Part shown: one piece after another, positions 5,457 to 9,158 of the stretch
Numbering within the stretch: the first letter of the stretch is position 1
Layout: the number at the start of each line of letters is the position of its first letter
From: Hyphomicrobiales bacterium
Lineage (GTDB): Bacteria; Pseudomonadota; Alphaproteobacteria; Rhizobiales; Xanthobacteraceae
Reading direction: 5' to 3'
DNA: 9,158 nucleotides
Assembly: GCA_026400425.1 (NCBI GenBank)
Contig: JAPLPC010000249.1
Span: 1 to 9,158 of the forward strand
Notes under the pieces: generated by a model
Told to the model about the DNA's origin: nothing
Database searches by the model: none
Seen by the model: only the letters and a program-made list of their open reading frames with translations
Made by a program: the position numbers and the translations under genes

Positions 5457-7208
5457 CGCCGTGACCAGCCGCCCGGCCTCCTGCATGCTCACATCGCGAT
5501 CGTCGAGCAGATGCGCGACGATGGCCTTATGGCTCTCGGTCTCGATCACCGCGAACGGATCCGGCGTCAGCAGGCGATGCTCGATCACCAGACGCGACAT
5601 CAATAGCCGTCTCGCATCGCCGCGGTGCTCGTGGATCCGATGCGCCTCCCAGGCCATCGCGACGGCACTCGCCACATGATAGAGCGCGCTGGTCGCACGA
5701 CGCGCATCGCCTTCGTTGTCCGCGCGGGCTGCGACCTCGCGTGCGAACGTAATCGCCCGATCGGACAATGCATGCAGCCGATCGCGCCAGGCTTGCGGCA
5801 CGCTTGGCGATTCATTGATGCGCTGATGCAGGTCGGCCGCCAAGGCCGCCTCAGCGCCGTGCCGGCCGACAGCCCGCATCAAAGCATCGAGCGCCACGAT
5901 GTTTCCCGTGCCCTCCCAGATCGAACCGAGATGGGCATCGCGCAGCAATCGTGCGGTGGCGAATTCCTCGATATAGCCGACGCCGCCGCGCATCTCCATG
6001 GCGTCGCCGCAGACTTTGCGCGCATCGCGCGTGGCGCGGAATTTCAGCACCGGCGTCAGGATCCGCAGCAGTGCCGCGGCATCCTGGCTGCCGGCCTCCG
6101 CGCGATCGAGCGCGTCCGCGGTGAGGAAGCTCATGGAGAGCCCCTGCTCGGTCGCCAGCAGGATCTTCATCAGTTGCCGTCGTGCCAGCGGCATATCGAT
6201 GATGCGCTGGCCGAACACCACGCGGTTGCGCGCCACCGTGATCGCATCATGCCAGGCCCGGCGCATCAGCGCGGTGGACTTCACGCCATTGGAGAGCCGC
6301 GATGAGTTCACCATCTCCGCCATCTGCACGAAGCCGCGATCGAGCTTGCCGACCGCATAGCAGATTGCGCCTTCGAGTTTGATTTCACCCGATGCCATCG
6401 AGCGGGTGCCGAGCTTGTCCTTCAGGCGCACGATGCGATAGTGATTCTGCGTGCCGTCATCGAGGAAGCGCGGCATCAGAAACAAGCCGACGCCCTTGGT
6501 GCCAGCGACCGCGCCGTCCGGCCGCGCCAGCAACATCACCACTTTGGCATCGGCATTGGAGCAGAACCACTTCTCGCCATAGAGGCGCCAGTGGTCGCCT
6601 TCCTGCACGGCGCGCGCGGTCAGCTTGCCGACATCGGAGCCACCTTCCTTCTCGGTCATGAACTGGCCGCCCTGGGTCAGCCTGCTCATGTCGGTCTGGG
6701 TGAGCCCGTCGAGATATTTCGCCTGCAGCGCGGCGTCGCCGAATTTGGACAGCAGTTTTGCCGCGCCATCGGTCACATTGATCGGGCAGCCCATGCCGAA
6801 TTCGGACTGATTGAACAGAAACGTGAACGCATGCTTCGCCGTCACCGGATAGGTCGATGGCCATCCCATGATGCCCTTGCGATGCGACAGCGCGTGGATG
6901 CCGAATTGGCCGAACGCCGCGTTCTCCAATTCGCGATAGGCGGGGTGATATTCCACCCACTGCACATCCTGCCCGAACTTGTCGCGTTGATGCAGCACCG
7001 GCCCATGCCGATCGGCCATCCGCCCGGCTTCGTCGAGCGGGCCGCCGACCAGTTCACCCAATCGTTCGAGATGCGGCTGCATATGCGTGAACAGATCGTC
7101 CGGCAGATGAATGCGCAGCAGATCGCGCAGCGCCGGATCGGCACGGTAGAAATTCATGCCCGACGTATCGGGCGCGATCAGATTTGCGATTGGCGCATGG
7201 GCGTTCAT
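5454..7208 (-). CDS. AidB-like acyl-CoA dehydrogenase family flavoprotein
   Basis: A 584-residue cytosolic FAD enzyme of the acyl-CoA dehydrogenase superfamily. The N-terminus (MNFYRADPALRDLL, residues 18-31, through VEYHPAYREL at 85-94) resembles the AidB N-terminal region rather than a short-chain acyl-CoA dehydrogenase. FAD and substrate motifs follow: FMTEKEGGSDVG (183-194), KWFCSNADA (213-221), GQRIIDMPLARRQL (333-346), AMEMRGGVGYIEE (403-415) and the catalytic-base motif SIWEGTGNI (429-437), in which Glu432 is present. It is a little longer than E. coli AidB because of an extended C-terminal helical part. Either fatty-acyl-CoA oxidation or an alkylation-damage role like that claimed for AidB is possible; the sequence does not decide. 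The ATG at 7208 is preferred over the in-frame ATG at 7262 because AGAGG precedes it by 6 bases. It is divergent from the SDR gene by 91 bases. Confidence 0.9.
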   Translation of the reverse strand: MNAHAPIANLIAPDTSGMNFYRADPALRDLLRIHLPDDLFTHMQPHLERLGELVGGPLDEAGRMADRHGPVLHQRDKFGQDVQWVEYHPAYRELENAAFGQFGIHALSHRKGIMGWPSTYPVTAKHAFTFLFNQSEFGMGCPINVTDGAAKLLSKFGDAALQAKYLDGLTQTDMSRLTQGGQFMTEKEGGSDVGKLTARAVQEGDHWRLYGEKWFCSNADAKVVMLLARPDGAVAGTKGVGLFLMPRFLDDGTQNHYRIVRLKDKLGTRSMASGEIKLEGAICYAVGKLDRGFVQMAEMVNSSRLSNGVKSTALMRRAWHDAITVARNRVVFGQRIIDMPLARRQLMKILLATEQGLSMSFLTADALDRAEAGSQDAAALLRILTPVLKFRATRDARKVCGDAMEMRGGVGYIEEFATARLLRDAHLGSIWEGTGNIVALDALMRAVGRHGAEAALAADLHQRINESPSVPQAWRDRLHALSDRAITFAREVAARADNEGDARRATSALYHVASAVAMAWEAHRIHEHRGDARRLLMSRLVIEHRLLTPDPFAVIETESHKAIVAHLLDDRDVSMQEAGRLVTA

Positions 7209-7299
7209 GGCGGCCTCTTGTGATGGGCGAATGGCGTTTCCATCTCCATCATGCACCCGCAACGGACGCGGATAAAGTGCCCAGCCGGAGCTTCATCCT

Positions 7300-8001
7300 A
7301 TGGATATCCCGCGTTACGAAACAGCCCTGATCGTCGGCGCCGGCGAAGGCATCAGCGCGTCGCTTGCGCGCCTGCTGTCGAAGCAGGGCATTCGCGTGGC
7401 GCTGGCTGCACGCAATCCCGGCAAGCTCAACGCGCTTTGCAGCGAAACCGGCGCGGCAGCCTTCGGCTGCGACGCCACGCAGGCAGATGACGTCGCGAAG
7501 CTGTTCAAGGATGTCGAAGACAAAATCGGTGCGCCTGACATCGTCGTCTACAATGCCAGTCTGCGTGCCCGCGGCGCTTTCGTCGAGCTCGCGCCCGACG
7601 ATGTCGCGCAATCCATTGCCGTCAGCGCCTTTGGCGGCTTCCTCGTCGCGCAGCAGGCTTTGCAGCGCATGCTGCCGAACAAGCGCGGCGCCATCCTGTT
7701 CACCGGCGCGTCAGCCAGCATCAAGGGTTTTGCTCAGTCGGCGCCGTTCGCGATGGGTAAATTCGCACTGCGCGGTCTCACACAGTCGCTCGCCCGCGAG
7801 TTTGCCCCGCAGGGCATTCATGTCGCGCATTTCGTGATCGATGGCGGCATCCGCAGTGCGGCGCGTCCCGAGACGTCCGACAAACCCGACGCCCTGCTCG
7901 ATCCCGACGCCATCGCCGCGAATTACTGGCACGTATTGCAGCAGCCGCGCAGCGCCTGGAGCTCCGAACTCGAAATCCGGCCATGGGTGGAGAGATTCTG
8001 A
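7300..8001 (+). CDS. Short-chain dehydrogenase/reductase (SDR) family protein with altered active site
   Basis: A 233-residue Rossmann-fold protein. The dinucleotide-binding turn is ALIVGAGEGIS (9-19), a variant of TGxxxGxG in which the last Gly is Ser; VALAARN (33-39) is the end of strand 2 with a basic residue suggesting NADP preference; CDAT (57-60) and VVYNAS (82-87) follow, the latter replacing the usual NNAG. The active-site segment is SAPFAMGKFALRG (147-159): Lys154 is kept, but the catalytic Tyr position is Phe150, and the Ser13 residues before it is Ala137 with Ser138 one residue off. Some SDR branches do carry Phe in this place. Either it uses a different mechanism or has lost classical dehydrogenase activity. 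The ATG at 7300 has GGAG (7287-7290) at 9 bases. Its last 79 bases overlap the GNAT gene on the other strand. Substrate unknown. Confidence 0.88.
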   Translation: MDIPRYETALIVGAGEGISASLARLLSKQGIRVALAARNPGKLNALCSETGAAAFGCDATQADDVAKLFKDVEDKIGAPDIVVYNASLRARGAFVELAPDDVAQSIAVSAFGGFLVAQQALQRMLPNKRGAILFTGASASIKGFAQSAPFAMGKFALRGLTQSLAREFAPQGIHVAHFVIDGGIRSAARPETSDKPDALLDPDAIAANYWHVLQQPRSAWSSELEIRPWVERF

Positions 8002-8612
8002 CGAGACGTCGATCGCAGCATGGGCGGTTGGCTTGACGGCCGCGTAATGGTCTTCTCCATGCGGATCTGCGTCCAGTCGCCAGGGATCGGCGCAAAGACG
8101 AAGCCCGTCTTTCGCGCCAGCGCCAGCATGGCGGCGTTGGAGCGCAGCGTGTCGCCGAGCAGCCGATCGGCACCGAGCGACGCTGCGCGGCCTGCGAGAT
8201 TGTCGAGCAACGCTGTACCGATCCCTTGCCGCTGCATGCCGTCAATGACCGACAGAGCGATTTCAACGCTGTTGGTCGCGTCATCGATCGCGTAGCGCAT
8301 CTCACCGATGATGGACTCGCCGCCACTGCGTTGCAGCGTCGCGACCAGCGAGAAGCCGTTGCCCGCGCCGGCATGGATGAAGCGCGCGAGTTGGCCAGCT
8401 GGCAATTCGCTCGCGCCCCCCATCAGCCGGTTGTAGCGCGAGCGGGTCGTGAGTCCGCGAAAATACGCCTGCAACGCAGCGGCATCGGTCACCTCGGCAA
8501 AGCGCAGCATGATCACTGCGCCGCCCCGCGATAGAAAGACCTCGGAACAACGACCGGGATGGTGGAGATCGAGGTGTTTGGCGACCGCCTCCTGTGCTGC
8601 CATCAGCCTCAT
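7923..8612 (-). CDS. GNAT-family N-acetyltransferase with unusual C-terminal tail
   Basis: A 229-residue protein whose residues 34-187 form a GNAT domain: IMLRFAEVTDAAALQAYFRG (34-53), the RYNRL segment (59-63), IIGEMRYAID (101-110), and the acetyl-CoA pyrophosphate loop MQRQGIGTALL (126-136), then SNAAMLALARKTGFVF (158-173). It transfers an acetyl group from acetyl-CoA to an unknown amine or protein lysine in the cytoplasm. The ATG at 8612 overlaps the DUF1127 stop as ATGA, so translation is coupled; a later ATG at 8510 would be right at the domain start but leaves out the upstream segment. The last 42 residues (about 188-229) are Ser/Arg-rich, do not look like part of the fold, and the final 25 or so are read antisense to the SDR 3' end. 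The tail may be real or a product of a lost original stop codon. Confidence 0.85.
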   Translation of the reverse strand: MRLMAAQEAVAKHLDLHHPGRCSEVFLSRGGAVIMLRFAEVTDAAALQAYFRGLTTRSRYNRLMGGASELPAGQLARFIHAGAGNGFSLVATLQRSGGESIIGEMRYAIDDATNSVEIALSVIDGMQRQGIGTALLDNLAGRAASLGADRLLGDTLRSNAAMLALARKTGFVFAPIPGDWTQIRMEKTITRPSSQPPMLRSTSRQNLSTHGRISSSELQALRGCCNTCQ

Positions 8613-8812
8613 GCCCGCCAGAACGGCTTGTCGGCCTCGGCAATCATTTCCGACCAACTGAGGCCGAGATCATGCAGGTCGCGCTCGGTCCACTGTGCCA
8701 GTTCGCGGCGCTGCTGGTGGCGCTGCCACCACAGCCGGACCGTCCCGGCGGCCCGAGACCAGGCCGACAATTCATGATGATTTGTCATCGGAAAATACGT
8801 GTAGGTGGACAT
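8609..8812 (-). CDS. DUF1127 small arginine-rich protein (YjiS-like)
   Basis: A 67-residue protein. The C-terminal half has the DUF1127 pattern: RRELAQWTERDLHDLGLSWS (35-54) followed by EMIAEADKPFWRA (55-67). The N-terminal half has a Trp/Arg-rich amphipathic stretch (AWSRAAGTVRLWWQRHQQRR, 17-36). Small DUF1127 proteins in alphaproteobacteria have been linked to stress, phosphate and carbon responses, and one (CcaF1 of Rhodobacter) binds RNA. Starting ATG at 8812 is chosen because GGGAG lies 7 bases upstream; the in-frame ATGs further up lack such a site. It overlaps the next gene by ATGA and is divergent from a LysR-type regulator, which is its likely controller. Its role in this strain is unknown. 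Confidence 0.85.
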   Translation of the reverse strand: MSTYTYFPMTNHHELSAWSRAAGTVRLWWQRHQQRRELAQWTERDLHDLGLSWSEMIAEADKPFWRA

Positions 8813-8880
8813 TTGAAATCTCCCATGGATAAGCTTCGACAAAGTGAGCATCGGCCCGAACATGGCCGACGACAAACGAC

Positions 8881-8895
8881 ATTGTGCACCGCAAT
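8881..8895. promoter_or_regulatory. Second, weaker LysR-box-like palindrome
   Basis: ATTGTGCACCGCAAT has 4-base symmetric arms and satisfies T-N11-A spacing (T8882, A8894). It directly abuts the stronger palindrome at 8896, as expected when LysR regulators bind adjacent recognition and activation sites. The short arms could be chance. Confidence 0.35.
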
Positions 8896-8914
8896 ACATG
8901 AGATATCGTCATGT
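8896..8914. promoter_or_regulatory. Candidate LysR operator (T-N11-A palindrome)
   Basis: ACATGAGATATCGTCATGT is a perfect 6-base inverted repeat around GATATCG and contains T8899-N11-A8911, the standard LysR-type box. It lies in the 129-base divergent region, 28 bases before the LysR start and 84 bases before the DUF1127 start. This position suits self-repression of the LysR gene together with control of the DUF1127-GNAT pair. Confidence 0.6.
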
Positions 8915-8941
8915 TAGGATTGGCTTAGTGGGAGTAGGACG

Positions 8942-9158
8942 ATGAGCCTCAGACTGCCATCCTTGAACGGCCTGCGCGCCTTCGAGGCGGCGGCACGGCA
9001 TCTCAGTTTCACCCAGGCCGCAGTTGAGCTGAACGTCACGCAGACCGCGATCAGCCATCAGATCAAGCGCTTGGAAGACGAGCTCGGTGTCAAACTCTTC
9101 ATCCGCCAGAACCGCACTCTAAGCCTCACCGACCAGGGCCGCGATTACCTGCCGGGGA
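8942..9158 (+). CDS. LysR-family transcriptional regulator, GcvA-like, 3' end cut by window edge
   Basis: The 72 visible residues are the N-terminal DNA-binding domain of a LysR-type regulator: LPSLNGLRAFEAAARHLSFT (5-24), then the helix-turn-helix QAAVELNVTQTAISHQIKRL (25-44), followed by ELGVKLFIRQNRTLSLTDQG (47-66). The opening LPSLNGLRAFEAAARHLSFT matches the GcvA/AmpR-like branch. The effector domain is outside the window, so the signal it senses cannot be inferred. ATG at 8942 has GGGAG (8930-8934) at 7 bases. It is divergent from the DUF1127-GNAT pair across a region with a T-N11-A palindrome. Confidence 0.93.
   Translation, partial: MSLRLPSLNGLRAFEAAARHLSFTQAAVELNVTQTAISHQIKRLEDELGVKLFIRQNRTLSLTDQGRDYLPG

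Noticed and set aside
6441..7223. Plus-strand open frame of 260 codons opposite the acyl-CoA dehydrogenase
   Set aside because: Antisense shadow of conserved FAD-enzyme motifs; no independent support.
1..9158. Mobile element, phage, defence system or CRISPR array
   Set aside because: No transposase, integrase, tRNA-linked repeat, regularly spaced repeat or known defence domain was found; composition looks uniform across the window.

Overview
The window is GC-rich, densely packed bacterial DNA. Protein families (Bug/TctC receptor, IclR, AidB-like acyl-CoA dehydrogenase, DUF1127, GcvA-like LysR) and codon use suggest an alphaproteobacterium of the order Hyphomicrobiales, most likely the Bradyrhizobium/Rhodopseudomonas/Afipia group. 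This assignment is inferred from gene content; no rRNA or other marker is present.

Left half, bases 1-4447, minus strand: six genes read in one direction and closely spaced. In transcription order they are a Bug/TctC periplasmic solute receptor, a flavin-reductase-like split-barrel protein, a fumarylacetoacetase-family (FAH) hydrolase/isomerase, an HpaH-type 2-oxo-hept-diene-dioate hydratase, a RidA/YjgF-family protein, and a LigI-like PF04909 amidohydrolase that runs off the left edge. They look like a catabolic operon that takes up an organic acid and degrades it through ring-cleavage-type intermediates. No ring-cleavage dioxygenase, aldolase or TctAB permease is visible, so the substrate cannot be named. 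An IclR-family regulator is divergently transcribed from 4581. Two adjacent perfect palindromes lie in the shared upstream region, one of them over the iclR start codon; they are candidate operators.

Middle, bases 5391-8001: a short convergent gap with two inverted repeats, then an AidB-like acyl-CoA dehydrogenase (minus) divergent from a small short-chain dehydrogenase/reductase (SDR) whose catalytic Tyr is replaced by Phe.

Right end, bases 7923-9158: a DUF1127 small protein and a GNAT acetyltransferase form a minus-strand pair joined by an ATGA stop/start overlap. The GNAT reading frame runs 79 bases into the 3' end of the convergent SDR gene. A GcvA-like LysR regulator, cut by the right edge, is divergent from this pair. 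A textbook T-N11-A palindrome lies between them.

No tRNA, rRNA, CRISPR array, insertion sequence or phage gene was seen. No stretch longer than 300 bases lacks a gene; the largest gaps are the two divergent intergenic regions of about 130 bases. The long open frames opposite the real genes are GC-skew shadows and were left out.
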